64,000 bases of DNA from Aestuariibaculum suncheonense (GCF_014596935.1 NZ_JACVXC010000001.1:186001-250000); one strand, 5' to 3'; shown: positions 34,774-45,493, counted from the first letter of the stretch. Made by a program: numbers and translations. Notes: a model not told the origin generated them from the sequence alone.

Positions 34774-35931
34774 ATGCCTTTTTATCATAAATTAGGAAGC
34801 ATTCCGCATAAGCGTCACACGCAATTTAGAAAGCCGGATGGTTCTTTATATTACGAGCAATTGTTTGGTACTATTGGTTTCGACGGAATGTCTACAAATA
34901 GTTATCACGAACAGCGTCCAACGCAGGTGAAAGCGATTAAAAAGCAATACAGTGTTGCTCCTAAAATTGCTAAATCTAATAATATTCAATCCTACCGTTT
35001 TAGAGGTTTTCAAGTAAAACCCGAAATGGATTATCTTGAAAGTCGGAAAACTGTTTTAGTTAATAACGATTGTGCCATTATTTTGGCAGCTCCACAACAA
35101 TCAACCAAAGACTATTTTTATAAAAATACTGATGCCGATGAGCTGATTTTTATTCATAAAGGTTCAGGAAAACTAAGAACCATGTTGGGAAATCTCGATT
35201 TCAAGTATGGTGATTATTTATTGATTCCAAGAGGAATCATTTATAAAATGGATTTTGATACTGAAGATAATCGTTTATTTATTGTCGAATCACACCGACC
35301 AATTTATACGCCAAAACGCTATAGAAACTGGTTTGGACAATTATTAGAGCATTCACCATTTTGTGAGCGCGATATCAGGCGTCCTGAAGAACTGGAAACG
35401 TATAATGAAACCGGCGACTTTTTAATGAAAGTGAAAAAACAGGGAGAGATTATAGAAATGGTTTATGCCACACATCCGTTCGATGTGGTTGGTTATGACG
35501 GATATAATTATCCGTATGCCTTTTCTATTCATGATTTCGAACCTATTACTGGTCGTGTACATCAACCACCACCAGTGCACCAAACCTTTGAGACCGATGC
35601 TTTTGTAGTGTGTAGTTTTGTGCCACGACTGTACGATTACCATCCGCAGGCTATTCCAGCCCCTTATAATCACAGTAATATTGACAGCGATGAGGTGTTG
35701 TATTATGTTGATGGCGATTTTATGAGTCGAAACGATATTGAAGCTGGCCATATTTCGTTACACCCAGCGGGTATACCGCATGGTCCGCATCCGGGAGCTA
35801 CAGAACGCAGTATTGGTAAATCTGAAACTGAAGAGTTGGCTGTAATGGTTGATACTTTTAAGCCTTTGATGGTTACCGAGGAAGCTATGAAAATAGCCGA
35901 TGAAGATTATTATAAATCCTGGTTAGAATAG
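34774..35931 (+). CDS. hmgA: Homogentisate 1,2-dioxygenase
   Basis: Cupin-fold Fe(II) dioxygenase, 385 residues, opening the homogentisate ring to maleylacetoacetate in tyrosine/phenylalanine breakdown. N-terminal MPFYHKLGSIPHKRHTQFRK is typical. The iron ligands are recognisable as His and Glu in PYNHSNIDSDEVLYY and the His in PAGIPHGPHPG. It is shorter than the 430-445-residue proteobacterial and human enzymes, as I recall for the Bacteroidota form. The next gene, hppD, makes its substrate; the following steps (maleylacetoacetate isomerase, fumarylacetoacetase) are not in the window. Confidence 0.95.
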   Translation: MPFYHKLGSIPHKRHTQFRKPDGSLYYEQLFGTIGFDGMSTNSYHEQRPTQVKAIKKQYSVAPKIAKSNNIQSYRFRGFQVKPEMDYLESRKTVLVNNDCAIILAAPQQSTKDYFYKNTDADELIFIHKGSGKLRTMLGNLDFKYGDYLLIPRGIIYKMDFDTEDNRLFIVESHRPIYTPKRYRNWFGQLLEHSPFCERDIRRPEELETYNETGDFLMKVKKQGEIIEMVYATHPFDVVGYDGYNYPYAFSIHDFEPITGRVHQPPPVHQTFETDAFVVCSFVPRLYDYHPQAIPAPYNHSNIDSDEVLYYVDGDFMSRNDIEAGHISLHPAGIPHGPHPGATERSIGKSETEELAVMVDTFKPLMVTEEAMKIADEDYYKSWLE

Positions 35932-35978
35932 AGATAACCAAAACTAAATTAAACGCATAAATTGTAAAGATTAAAACA

Positions 35979-37139
35979 ATGAGCAAAGACATCAAATCCG
36001 TAGATTACGGTTTAGAAAAAATATTTAAAGGGGCAAAAGACTTCCTTCCGCTTCTTGGAACAGATTACGTAGAATTTTATGTGGGTAATGCCAAACAGGC
36101 CGCTCACTTTTACAAGACGGCTTTCGGGTTTCAGTCATATGCCTACAAAGGGTTAGAAACCGGATCGAGAGAAACCGTAAGTTATGTTTTAAAACAAGAT
36201 AAAATCAAGTTGGTGCTAACCACACCTCTAAATAGCAAATCACCAATAAACGACCATATTGTAAAGCATGGTGATGGTGTGAAAGTGGTAGCGCTTTGGG
36301 TAGAAGATGCTAGAAAAGCTTATGAAGAAACGACTAGTAGAGGTGCTAAATCATATATGGAACCAACGGTTGAAACCGATGAACATGGCGAAGTGGTGCG
36401 TTCTGGAATTTATACCTATGGCGAAACAGTTCATATGTTTGTTGAGCGTAAAAATTATAATGGGACTTTTATGCCGGGATTCCGCGAATGGAAATCAGAA
36501 TATAATCCAGAACCGGTAGGATTAAAGTACATCGATCATATGGTAGGTAATGTGGGCTGGAATCAAATGAATACTTGGGTAAAGTGGTACGAAGATGTTA
36601 TGGGGTTTGAAAACTTCCTGTCATTTGACGATAAACAAATTCATACAGAATATTCGGCGTTAATGAGCAAGGTAATGAGTAACGGTAACGGTCGGATTAA
36701 ATTTCCGATTAATGAACCTGCCGAAGGCAAGAAAAAATCACAAATTGAGGAGTATTTAGATTTTTACGAAGGTGCCGGTGTACAACATATAGCTGTGGCG
36801 ACTGATGATATCATAAGTACAGTTTCCAGTTTAAGAGCTAGAGGTGTCGAGTTCTTATCAACGCCTCCCGAAGCTTATTATCAGGCAGTACCAGAGCGTT
36901 TACAGGCGCATGACCATGAGTTAAGAGAAGATATTGAAACCTTGAAACGTTTAGGGATCATGATTGACGCCGATGAAGAAGGATATTTGTTACAGATTTT
37001 TACCAAGCCGGTTGAAGACAGACCAACACTGTTTTTCGAAATCATTCAGCGTATGGGCGCTAAAGGATTCGGAGCAGGAAATTTTAAAGCCTTATTCGAA
37101 TCTATAGAGAGAGAACAGGCCAACAGAGGGACGCTTTAA
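35979..37139 (+). CDS. hppD: 4-hydroxyphenylpyruvate dioxygenase
   Basis: Fe(II) VOC-fold enzyme of 386 residues, turning 4-hydroxyphenylpyruvate into homogentisate. Two glyoxalase-like modules: the N-terminal one (about 20-160) with DYVEFYVGNAKQAAHFYKTAFGF, the C-terminal one (about 180-370) carrying the iron ligands His in KYIDHMVGNV, His in GVQHIAVATDD and Glu in LFFEIIQRMG. GAGNFKALFESIEREQ closes the active site. It follows hmgA by 47 bases and forms the tyrosine-degrading pair with it. Confidence 0.96.
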   Translation: MSKDIKSVDYGLEKIFKGAKDFLPLLGTDYVEFYVGNAKQAAHFYKTAFGFQSYAYKGLETGSRETVSYVLKQDKIKLVLTTPLNSKSPINDHIVKHGDGVKVVALWVEDARKAYEETTSRGAKSYMEPTVETDEHGEVVRSGIYTYGETVHMFVERKNYNGTFMPGFREWKSEYNPEPVGLKYIDHMVGNVGWNQMNTWVKWYEDVMGFENFLSFDDKQIHTEYSALMSKVMSNGNGRIKFPINEPAEGKKKSQIEEYLDFYEGAGVQHIAVATDDIISTVSSLRARGVEFLSTPPEAYYQAVPERLQAHDHELREDIETLKRLGIMIDADEEGYLLQIFTKPVEDRPTLFFEIIQRMGAKGFGAGNFKALFESIEREQANRGTL

Positions 37140-37158
37140 TTATAATTTTAAGTTTGAT

Positions 37159-37192
37159 GAAAAAGCTATCATTTATTTGATAGCTTTTTTTA
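37159..37192 (+). terminator. Terminator after hppD
   Basis: AAAAAGCTATCA (37160-37171) pairs with TGATAGCTTTTT (37178-37189) around a short loop, followed by further Ts. Confidence 0.85.
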
Positions 37193-37342
37193 TGTTTTCA
37201 TGTAACAATTTAACCTAAAGCTCTTCTTAAATTCACAGGGGGTACAACTAATTTTTATATTTTTGGAATAGTAATTGTAATTCCCTAATTAAAAAACAAT
37301 AAAACTGTCGTTAGAAAGTTAAATTACATGCACCCGAATCTC

Positions 37343-38122
37343 ATGAAAAAAATTCTACTCATATTATCAGTCATTTTAACAACACCGTTATCACAAGCAC
37401 AGCAGGAATCCTCTTTTGGTGATGGTGAATGGTTTAAATTTAAAATGAGTTATAGTGGATTTTTAAAGGCAGGAAACGCCACACTTACGGTTAAGGATAC
37501 TAAATTAGATGGAAAAGACGTGTATCATGTGGTAGGAAAGGGCTGGACAACCGGAATGATAAAATGGTTTTTTCGGGTTGAAGATTTGTATGAAAGTTAT
37601 TTCGATAAGCAAGCCATTAAACCATATAAGTTTATTCGTAAAATAGATGAAGGTGGGCATATTAAAGACATTGAAATTAATTTTGATCAAACTGCGAATA
37701 AGGCGCATGTTTTCAATAAAAGACACAATACAAAACGGGTATTTGATACGCCAGTAAATGTTCAGGATATGGTATCAACTTATTATTATTTGCGTGATAA
37801 TATTGATATCAAATCGTTAAAAGTAGGACAGGAAATTAGAACCGATATGTTTTTCGATGAAGAAAACTACGGTTTTAAATTAAAGTACTTAGGAGAAGAA
37901 ACTATTGAAACTGATTTTGGTAGAGTACGCTCGTTAAAATTCAGGCCTTATGTAATGGCAGGTCGAGTGTTTAAAGAGGAAGAAAGTTTAACCCTTTGGG
38001 TTTCAAAAGATAAAAATAAAGTACCTTTGCGAATCAAGGCAGACTTAGCTGTAGGGTCTTTACGGGCAGATTTGGAAGCGTATAAAGGTTTAAAGCATTC
38101 ATTTAAAATTATTGTAGATTAA
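37343..38122 (+). CDS. DUF3108 secreted protein
   Basis: 259 residues from the ATG at 37343; an ATG five codons upstream (37328) is an alternative. Signal peptide MKKILLILSVILTTPLSQAQ, then a beta-rich body: DGEWFKFKMSYSGFLKAGNATLTVKD, GWTTGMIKWFFRVEDLYES, and the end KVPLRIKADLAVGSLRADL. This corresponds to DUF3108, a periplasmic or outer-membrane family with lipocalin- or LolA-like features and unknown role. It starts a new transcription unit after the hppD terminator and is 12 bases before kynA. Confidence 0.85.
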   Translation: MKKILLILSVILTTPLSQAQQESSFGDGEWFKFKMSYSGFLKAGNATLTVKDTKLDGKDVYHVVGKGWTTGMIKWFFRVEDLYESYFDKQAIKPYKFIRKIDEGGHIKDIEINFDQTANKAHVFNKRHNTKRVFDTPVNVQDMVSTYYYLRDNIDIKSLKVGQEIRTDMFFDEENYGFKLKYLGEETIETDFGRVRSLKFRPYVMAGRVFKEEESLTLWVSKDKNKVPLRIKADLAVGSLRADLEAYKGLKHSFKIIVD

Positions 38123-38134
38123 TAAGAAAGCAAT

Positions 38135-39052
38135 TTGAAATCAAAAATCACCAAAGAACTTAAAGAAAAATATGAAGCTATAGACCAGGATGTCGAAGAT
38201 TATCTGGAAGGTTTATTGCAGAGTAAGCCTTTAAATTATTGGGATTATATACAAACTGATGCTTTGCTGAATCTTCAGGTGCAGCGTACTACTTTTAAGG
38301 ATGAAATGGTGTTTATCATGTATCATCAGGTCAACGAATTGTTGTTCAAGATGATACTGTGGGAAATCGATCAGGTGGCAAAAACCAAAAAGGTTGAAGC
38401 TGATTTCTATACCACTAAAATCATGCGCATAAGTCGGTATTTCGATATGCTTACTTCGTCTTTCAGCATTATGAAAGACGGCATGGATATAGAACAATAC
38501 AATCAGTTTAGAAAAACTTTAACGCCGGCCAGCGGTTTTCAAAGTGCGCAATACCGAAAAATTGAGTTTGCTTCTACCGAATTAATCAATTTGATTGATA
38601 AGCGTTTTAGAGATACTATCGACAGAAACTCGTCTTATGAGAATGCTTTCGAACATTTGTATTGGCAAGCCGCAGGGAAAGACTATAAAACAGGTAAAAA
38701 GAGTTATACTTTAACAGTTTTTGAAGAAAAATACAAAGACGAATTCATTAGATTTACCAAATTTTATTTTAAAAACAATTTATACGCGAAATACAAGGCG
38801 CTTCCAAAAGAAGCGCGTGAAAATGAAGCGTTAATAAAAGCTATGCGTCATTACGATTATACCGTTAATATTAAATGGGTTATGGCGCATTATAATACAG
38901 CAAATCATTATTTAAATATTGGCGGAAAGACCGCCGAAGCAACAGGAGGAAGTGAATGGGTAAAATACATGCACCCGAAATATCAAAAGAGAATATTTTT
39001 TCCGGAGTTATGGACAGAGAAAGAAAAAGAAAATTGGGGAACAGATATTTAA
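38135..39052 (+). CDS. kynA: Tryptophan 2,3-dioxygenase family protein
   Basis: 305-residue haem dioxygenase opening the indole ring of tryptophan to N-formylkynurenine. Seen: LNYWDYIQTDALLNLQVQ, MVFIMYHQVNELLFKMILWEID (substrate helix), FRKTLTPASGFQSAQYRKIE, and at the end a haem-ligand region WVMAHYNTANHYLNIGGK with ATGGSEWVKYM. The start is TTG at 38135, as no ATG lies near the expected N-terminus. The 3' end overlaps the M23 peptidase start. Other kynurenine-pathway genes are not in the window. Confidence 0.9.
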   Translation: MKSKITKELKEKYEAIDQDVEDYLEGLLQSKPLNYWDYIQTDALLNLQVQRTTFKDEMVFIMYHQVNELLFKMILWEIDQVAKTKKVEADFYTTKIMRISRYFDMLTSSFSIMKDGMDIEQYNQFRKTLTPASGFQSAQYRKIEFASTELINLIDKRFRDTIDRNSSYENAFEHLYWQAAGKDYKTGKKSYTLTVFEEKYKDEFIRFTKFYFKNNLYAKYKALPKEARENEALIKAMRHYDYTVNIKWVMAHYNTANHYLNIGGKTAEATGGSEWVKYMHPKYQKRIFFPELWTEKEKENWGTDI

Positions 39053-40329
39053 CAATTATACCGCTATTAGCCTTAGGGTTTTTAAGCTGTAAAGACAAAG
39101 AAAAAGAAGTAGTAGTAGACAAACCTGAATTAGCCATAGTTGAGCCAAAGGAGCACATTGAATTCGGATTTAATTTAGACGATTATGTGGTTAAAAGAGA
39201 TACGGTAAAAGGGGGAGAGAGTTTTGGACAGATTTTAGAACGAAACAAAATAGGCTATCCTCAAATTTTTCATATTGCTGAAGCAGCCAAGGAAACTTAC
39301 GATATCGCACGTTATTTACAAAAAGGAAGACCTTACACATTATTATGCTCTAAAGACTCTTTAGAAATTCCAGAGAAATTTATTTACCAGCCCAATGTAG
39401 AAGAGTATGTTGTGGTGAGTTTTAAAGATTCTATTCATGCGTATTCGAGCAGAAAACCAATAAAGTATGTCGAAAAGATATATACAGGCGTTATTAATAG
39501 TAATATTTCTCAAACTTTAGACGATGATGGTTTAAGTTTGGTTTTAGCTTATAAAATGTCTGATATCTATGCCTGGACCATCGATTTTACAAGGCTTCAA
39601 AAAGGTGATCGTTTTAAAGTGATTTACACCGATAAATATATTGATGATACCATTTATGCTGGAATAAACAGAATTAAGGCAGCTTATTTTGAGCATAATA
39701 ACGAACCGTTCTATGCTTTCAGGTTTAAAACGGATAGTGTTAAAGGTTTAACCGATTTCTATAATGAAGAAGCAAAAACGCTGCGTAGGGCTTTCCTAAA
39801 AGCGCCTGTGGAGTATAAGCGAATTTCTTCGCGTTATAACTTAAACCGAAGAATTGCTTTGTATGGCAATAAAGTGCGTCCGCACAAAGGAACCGATTTT
39901 GCTGCTAATATTGGAACACCAATTGTGGCTACAGCCAATGGCAAAGTAACGAAGTCAAGTTACACAGGAGGTAATGGAAATTATGTAAAAATAAGGCATA
40001 ACAGTACGTATGAAACACAGTATTTGCATATGCAAAAACGCAATGTGAAACCGGGCGATTATGTGAAACAGGGTGATGTGATTGGTTGGGTTGGAATGAC
40101 TGGAAATACTTCAGGGCCGCACGTGTGTTACCGCTTTTGGAAAAATGGCGTACAGGTCGATCCGTTTAAGCAAAAATTACCGGAAGCCGAGCCTATTGCC
40201 GACAGTTTAAAAACAGAATTTTTAGAGTTTATAAAACCAATAAAGTATCAACTCGATAATACAAACTTTAAACCTCAAAAAAGTGAGGTTGACGAACCAG
40301 CACAAACTGTAATTACACAAGCAACTTAA
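39010..40329 (+). CDS. M23-family peptidoglycan peptidase, predicted lipoprotein
   Basis: 439 residues from ATG 39010, which lies inside the end of kynA (43-base overlap); an ATG at 38956 is less likely because it precedes no signal peptide directly. Lipobox in [14 protein letters not shown]-terminal LysM/OapA-like region with [20 protein letters not shown] (about 60-130), a middle beta domain, then the LytM/M23 domain (about 275-390): [14 protein letters not shown] gives HxxxD, and GPHVCYRFW stands where most M23 enzymes have HxH. The second histidine is thus cysteine. It probably cleaves stem-peptide crosslinks, if the Cys can serve as zinc ligand. Confidence 0.85.
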   Translation: MDRERKRKLGNRYLTIIPLLALGFLSCKDKEKEVVVDKPELAIVEPKEHIEFGFNLDDYVVKRDTVKGGESFGQILERNKIGYPQIFHIAEAAKETYDIARYLQKGRPYTLLCSKDSLEIPEKFIYQPNVEEYVVVSFKDSIHAYSSRKPIKYVEKIYTGVINSNISQTLDDDGLSLVLAYKMSDIYAWTIDFTRLQKGDRFKVIYTDKYIDDTIYAGINRIKAAYFEHNNEPFYAFRFKTDSVKGLTDFYNEEAKTLRRAFLKAPVEYKRISSRYNLNRRIALYGNKVRPHKGTDFAANIGTPIVATANGKVTKSSYTGGNGNYVKIRHNSTYETQYLHMQKRNVKPGDYVKQGDVIGWVGMTGNTSGPHVCYRFWKNGVQVDPFKQKLPEAEPIADSLKTEFLEFIKPIKYQLDNTNFKPQKSEVDEPAQTVITQAT

Positions 40330-40334
40330 TAGTT

Positions 40335-41954
40335 ATGGCATTACCAAACATTAATCCAACCGAAACTACATCTTGGAAAAAACTTCAAGAACACTTTAAA
40401 ACCATTAGTGATGTACACATGAAAGATTTGTTTGCTCAGGATGAAGAGCGCGCAAATAAATTCACTATTAAATGGGATGATTTTTATGTAGATTATTCAA
40501 AAAACAGAATAACCGAAGAAACCCTAAAGTATTTGTTAGAGTTAGCCGATGAGGTAAAATTAAAAGAAGCTATAAACAGTCAGTTTTCAGGTGAAATTAT
40601 TAATCAAACCGAAGGTCGTGCGGTATTGCACATGGCACTTCGCGCATCAGAATCTGCCGATTTTAAGGTAGACGGGGTTAATGTGATGTCTGAAATATAT
40701 GAAGTAAAGAAAAAGATTGAAAAGTTTACCAACGAAGTTGTAAACGGACACAGAACAGGGTACACCGGAAAAACCTTTACCGATATTGTAAATATTGGTA
40801 TTGGCGGATCAGATTTAGGACCTGCCATGGTTGTAGACTCACTACAGTACTATAAAAATCACTTAACCACACATTTCGTAAGTAATGTAGATGGCGATCA
40901 TGTTAATGAAGTGATTAAAAAACTAAATTCGGAAACTACACTTTTTGTTATTGTTTCTAAAACATTCACAACTCAGGAAACACTTTCAAATGCGAATACT
41001 ATAAAATCCTGGTTTTTAAAATCAGCCGAAGAATCAGCTATTGCAGATCATTTTGTTGCAGTGTCGACCAATATAGCTAATGTAAAAGCTTTTGGTATTG
41101 ACGAGAATAATATTTTCCCAATGTGGGATTGGGTTGGTGGCCGTTTTTCATTGTGGAGTGCGGTAGGGTTGTCGATTAGTTTATCTATCGGATATAACAA
41201 TTTTGAAAACCTGTTGAAAGGCGCTCATAAAATGGATGAGCATTTTAAAAATGAAGATTTCAGTCAAAATATCCCGGTAGTTTTAGCTTTAATTAGTGTT
41301 TGGTATAACAACTTCTTTAAAGCCGAAAGTGAAGCGATTATTCCGTATTCACAGTACTTAAATCAGTTTGCGACCTATTTGCAACAGGGTATTATGGAAA
41401 GTAACGGAAAAAGTATCGATAGAAACGGAAACTCTATCGATTACCAAACCGGAACGATTATCTGGGGAGAACCGGGAACCAATGCGCAGCATGCCTTTTT
41501 TCAGTTAATTCACCAAGGAACTAAATTAATTCCTGCCGATTTTATAGGTTTTGCGCAATCGTTACACAATAATAAAGATCATCAGGATAAATTAATGTCT
41601 AACTTTTTTGCACAAACCGAAGCTTTATTGAATGGAAAAACAAAAGCAGAAGTTTTAGCTGAAGGAACCGCCGAAAGTTTAGTACCCTTTAAGGTATTTG
41701 AGGGTAATAAACCAACCAATACCATCTTTATTAACAGGTTGTCACCAGAAAGTTTAGGAAAGTTAATCGCCATGTACGAGCATAAAATATTTGTTCAGGG
41801 TATTATCTGGAATATTTTTAGCTACGATCAGTTTGGGGTAGAATTAGGTAAACAATTAGCAAACAAAATTTTACATGAATTTAACAATAACGCGGATTCA
41901 GCACATGATTCCTCAACTCAAAATTTGTTAAATTATTATAAAGGAATGTTGTAA
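40335..41954 (+). CDS. pgi: Glucose-6-phosphate isomerase
   Basis: 539-residue cytosolic enzyme of glycolysis and gluconeogenesis. SIS-fold domains with [28 protein letters not shown], the PGI signature [18 protein letters not shown], and [17 protein letters not shown]. The C-terminal [11 protein letters not shown] signature is also present. Length is normal for the long bacterial form. It starts five bases after the M23 peptidase gene and ends at a strong terminator, closing the DUF3108-kynA-M23-pgi unit. Confidence 0.98.
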   Translation: MALPNINPTETTSWKKLQEHFKTISDVHMKDLFAQDEERANKFTIKWDDFYVDYSKNRITEETLKYLLELADEVKLKEAINSQFSGEIINQTEGRAVLHMALRASESADFKVDGVNVMSEIYEVKKKIEKFTNEVVNGHRTGYTGKTFTDIVNIGIGGSDLGPAMVVDSLQYYKNHLTTHFVSNVDGDHVNEVIKKLNSETTLFVIVSKTFTTQETLSNANTIKSWFLKSAEESAIADHFVAVSTNIANVKAFGIDENNIFPMWDWVGGRFSLWSAVGLSISLSIGYNNFENLLKGAHKMDEHFKNEDFSQNIPVVLALISVWYNNFFKAESEAIIPYSQYLNQFATYLQQGIMESNGKSIDRNGNSIDYQTGTIIWGEPGTNAQHAFFQLIHQGTKLIPADFIGFAQSLHNNKDHQDKLMSNFFAQTEALLNGKTKAEVLAEGTAESLVPFKVFEGNKPTNTIFINRLSPESLGKLIAMYEHKIFVQGIIWNIFSYDQFGVELGKQLANKILHEFNNNADSAHDSSTQNLLNYYKGML

Positions 41955-41981
41955 AACACAGAGATATTCTTATAAAAAGTT

Positions 41982-42022
41982 AAAAAACGCATCATTATAT
42001 TTAATAATGATGCGTTTTTTTT
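41982..42022 (+). terminator. Terminator after pgi
   Basis: A near-perfect 16-base stem: AAAAACGCATCATTAT pairs with ATAATGATGCGTTTTT around a short loop, followed by Ts. Confidence 0.92.
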
Positions 42023-42112
42023 ATCAATAATTCGCCAAGATATTTAACATGTTGGTAATGAATGTTTTCTGATTATACGTATTTTTACGACGACTAATTC
42101 AAATAATTAATT

Positions 42113-45100
42113 ATGAAAAAAAGTTTACATTTTTTATTGTTAACTGTAGTATTCTTGTTTACTACAATTATGATGGCTCAGGTAACTACGTCTAGTATGA
42201 GTGGACGAGTTACAGATAATCTGGGGCCTGTTATGGGGGCGAATGTTGTTGCAACGCATACACCATCAGGGACCAGGTATGGAGCTATTACAAATGGAGA
42301 GGGACGTTATAACTTACCAGGTATGCGTGTAGGAGGACCGTACACCGTAGAAGTTTCTTTTGTAGGGTATGGTACTAATGTGACCAATAATATCACAATT
42401 GGTTTAGGTGCTGCCTATGTTCACGACGTGGTTTTAACGGAAGAAAATGTTTCGTTAGATCAAGTGGTTATTTCTGCTAAAAGAACAAAATTTTCAACTG
42501 AAAAAACAGGAGCAACAACTAACATTTCTAGTGAGCAAATGACGTCTTTGCCAACTATTAACAGAAGTATTTCTGACATGGCTCGAGTGTCACCTTATGC
42601 TAATGGTATGAGTATGGCAGGAGGAGATGGGCGTTCAACTAATTTTACAATAGATGGGGCTAACTTTAATAATAATTTTGGTTTAAGCTCTAGTTTACCT
42701 GGAGGTGGAAATCCTATTTCAATAAATGCTATAGAGGAGGTTCAGGTAGTGATTGCTCCTTTTGATGTTCGTCAGACAAATTTTATTGGAGGTGGTATTA
42801 ATGCAATTACTAAATCTGGAACGAATAAATTTAAAGGTTCTGCTTATACATATTACACAAATCAAGATATGCGAGGTAACAGAATAGGCGACACAGATTT
42901 TGGTGAACGACCAGAAGCATCAACTTCAACTTATGGTGCAACTTTTGGTGGACCAATTATTAAAAATAAACTATTCTTTTTCGTTAACGCAGAGTCTGTG
43001 GTTCAACCAGGGCAAGTGGTTAACTGGAGACCTTCAGACGATGGGGTAGCCGATTTAGATTTGTCGCTTTCCCGTACTAGTATTGCAGATATGGAAAGAG
43101 TAAGACAACATTTAATAGATAATTATGGTTATGATCCAGGATCATATAATGATTATCCAGCAGATGAAACTAACAAAAAACTTTTAGTTAGAGTAGACTG
43201 GAATATTAACGATGCACATAAGTTAAGTGCACGATATAATTACACTAAAAACCAAGGTTGGAATCCTACAAATGGAAATTCAACAGATGCAGGTTTCCGA
43301 AATAGAAACATGGATCGTATTTCGCAATACTCTATGGCTTTTTCTAATTCAATCTATTCTATGGATAATCTTGTGAATTCTTTGTCTTTAGATTTAAATA
43401 GTAGATTTTCAGATAAGCTTTCAAATCAGTTCTTAGTTACGTATTCTAAAATTCAAGATGCTCGTGGAACAAATTCTTCTCCGTTCCCATTTATTGATAT
43501 AATGAATGGTGTAACAACAACTGGGGAGCAAATTCTAGAGCCTTATATGTCGGCTGGATATGAGTTGTTTACTTGGAATAATGCTGTTAACAATAATACT
43601 TTTACTGTAATAGATAATTTAACCTATTATCTAGATAACCATAAAATTACAGGAGGTTTAAGTTACGAACACCAATTGGCCAACAACTCTTACATGAGAA
43701 ATGGTACAGGCTATTATCGTTATGCTAGTATTGATGATTTTCTAAGCCAAGCAGCTCCAAGAGATTTCGCGCTAACTTATGGGTATAATGGAGAGAAAAA
43801 TCCAGCCGCAGAAGTAGCATTTAATCAATTTGGAATTTACGCTCAGGATGAATGGAATGTTAATAATAATTTTAAGTTGTCTTTAGGAATTCGTGCAGAT
43901 TACTTGAAATATGAAGATAATCTTATTCGAAATAATGCTATTTACGATTTAGATTTTGGAGGTAGAAAAGTCGATACAGGTAAGTGGCCAGATGCTAATA
44001 TTCAGATATCACCAAGAGCCGGATTTATATGGGATATTAAAGGAGATCAAAGTATGAAACTTCGTGGTGGGACAGGAATTTTTTCTGGAAGATTGCCATT
44101 AGTATTCTTCACAAACATGCCAACAAATTCGGGTATGGTACAGGGAAGTTATGCAGCAGTTACAAGATATAATTCTGATGGGTCTGTAAGTAGTGCCGAT
44201 CCAGCTTTAGCAGGCTTAGCAGGGCCGATGATTACTGATGTAGATGAAATGATTAGTAGGTTAAACTTACCAAATACAATTACCCCTGAAGATGGTGTTT
44301 TGCCAAGAGACGTAAACGGTGTTGATCCTAATTTTAAAATGCCTCAGGTATGGAAATCTTCGTTAGCTTTAGATTATGAAATTCCTGTGTCTTTTCCATT
44401 ATCTGTTAGTGTAGAGGGTATTTACACTAAAAACATTAATGGTGTAATGCTGAAAAATTATAATTTAATGAAGCCTGATGCTTCATGGGAGCGTTTTTCA
44501 GGTCCGGATAACAGATATATATACCCTGCAAGTGCAGATATTGAGTATACTTCAAGAGATGCATATGTATTATCTAACACAAGCAAAGGATGGGGGGCCA
44601 TAGGTAATATTACGGTAAATTCAGAACCTATTGAAGATTTAAGATTAATGGCTGCTTACACATACACCGAGTCAAAAGAAATTTCAGGTATGCCAGGGAG
44701 TAACGCAGCTTCTGCATACACAGGCTTAGTTCAGGTAAATGGGCCGCATTTACCAGAACTTCAACGTTCACAATATGTTGTGCCAAGTAAGTTAATCGGA
44801 TCAGCTTCATATAAAATTCCTTGGTGGAATAACACATTAAAGTCTTCAACCTTGGTTAGTTTATTTTATTCAGGATATTCTCCAAACGGATATAGTTTTG
44901 TTTATTCAAATGATATGAATGGTGATGGTATTGCCTCTGATTTAATTTATATTCCTAAAGCTAAAGGGGATATTAATTTTATTACCGCAGAAGATGAAGA
45001 TGCATTCTTTAATTTTATGGAACAAGATAAATATTTAAAAGCTAATAAAGGAGGATATGCCGAGGCTAATGCTGCTCGTAGCCCTTGGGTTCATAAGTTT

Positions 45101-45397
45101 GATTTAAGATTGTTACGAGAGTACTATTTTAATGTAGCGGAAACTAAACATACATTACAATTTAGTTTAGACTTTTTAAATGTTGGAAACCTTTTAAATT
45201 CTGAATGGGGTATAACTAAAAACAATAATATCTCAAATAATGGTAGAGTTTTGAGATATGAAGGTGTAGATGCAAATAATGAGCCTACGTTTTCTTTTGC
45301 TCAGTCTAATAGTAGTTATTTATCAAAAACTTACGATTATAATTATTTCTTTGGAGAAACTTGGAAGTTACAAGTTGGTGTTATGTATTCTTTTTAA
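42113..45397 (+). CDS. Oar-like TonB-dependent outer membrane protein
   Basis: 1094 residues. Signal peptide to about 22 (MMAQ), then a carboxypeptidase-regulatory domain (TSSMSGRVTDNLGPVMGANV and GRYNLPGMRVGGPYTVEVSFVGY, about 24-110). The plug region has TSLPTINRSISDMARVSP, SMAGGDGRSTNFTIDGANFN and NAITKSGTNKFKGSAY, the typical wording of the Oar family (first described in Myxococcus, where it affects development and outer-membrane vesicle traffic). A long beta barrel ends in LQVGVMYSF. It is monocistronic between two terminators. Oar-type proteins can act as protein or peptide transporters; substrate here unknown. Confidence 0.9.
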   Translation: MKKSLHFLLLTVVFLFTTIMMAQVTTSSMSGRVTDNLGPVMGANVVATHTPSGTRYGAITNGEGRYNLPGMRVGGPYTVEVSFVGYGTNVTNNITIGLGAAYVHDVVLTEENVSLDQVVISAKRTKFSTEKTGATTNISSEQMTSLPTINRSISDMARVSPYANGMSMAGGDGRSTNFTIDGANFNNNFGLSSSLPGGGNPISINAIEEVQVVIAPFDVRQTNFIGGGINAITKSGTNKFKGSAYTYYTNQDMRGNRIGDTDFGERPEASTSTYGATFGGPIIKNKLFFFVNAESVVQPGQVVNWRPSDDGVADLDLSLSRTSIADMERVRQHLIDNYGYDPGSYNDYPADETNKKLLVRVDWNINDAHKLSARYNYTKNQGWNPTNGNSTDAGFRNRNMDRISQYSMAFSNSIYSMDNLVNSLSLDLNSRFSDKLSNQFLVTYSKIQDARGTNSSPFPFIDIMNGVTTTGEQILEPYMSAGYELFTWNNAVNNNTFTVIDNLTYYLDNHKITGGLSYEHQLANNSYMRNGTGYYRYASIDDFLSQAAPRDFALTYGYNGEKNPAAEVAFNQFGIYAQDEWNVNNNFKLSLGIRADYLKYEDNLIRNNAIYDLDFGGRKVDTGKWPDANIQISPRAGFIWDIKGDQSMKLRGGTGIFSGRLPLVFFTNMPTNSGMVQGSYAAVTRYNSDGSVSSADPALAGLAGPMITDVDEMISRLNLPNTITPEDGVLPRDVNGVDPNFKMPQVWKSSLALDYEIPVSFPLSVSVEGIYTKNINGVMLKNYNLMKPDASWERFSGPDNRYIYPASADIEYTSRDAYVLSNTSKGWGAIGNITVNSEPIEDLRLMAAYTYTESKEISGMPGSNAASAYTGLVQVNGPHLPELQRSQYVVPSKLIGSASYKIPWWNNTLKSSTLVSLFYSGYSPNGYSFVYSNDMNGDGIASDLIYIPKAKGDINFITAEDEDAFFNFMEQDKYLKANKGGYAEANAARSPWVHKFDLRLLREYYFNVAETKHTLQFSLDFLNVGNLLNSEWGITKNNNISNNGRVLRYEGVDANNEPTFSFAQSNSSYLSKTYDYNYFFGETWKLQVGVMYSF

Positions 45398-45416
45398 ATT
45401 ACTAAGATATAAACTA

Positions 45417-45448
45417 AAACCCGCTTCAATTGAAGCGGGTTTTTTATG
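45417..45448 (+). terminator. Terminator after the Oar-like gene
   Basis: Perfect 28-base palindrome AAAACCCGCTTCA-AT-TGAAGCGGGTTTT, followed by more Ts. Confidence 0.93.
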
Positions 45449-45493
45449 TTTTTAATTAGTACATTTGTTACTCTAATTTAAAAAATAATTTTC

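Noticed and set aside
38956-39009. Upstream ATG as start of the M23 peptidase
   Set aside because: It would add 18 residues before a hydrophobic lipoprotein signal that begins naturally at 39010, and would deepen the overlap with kynA.
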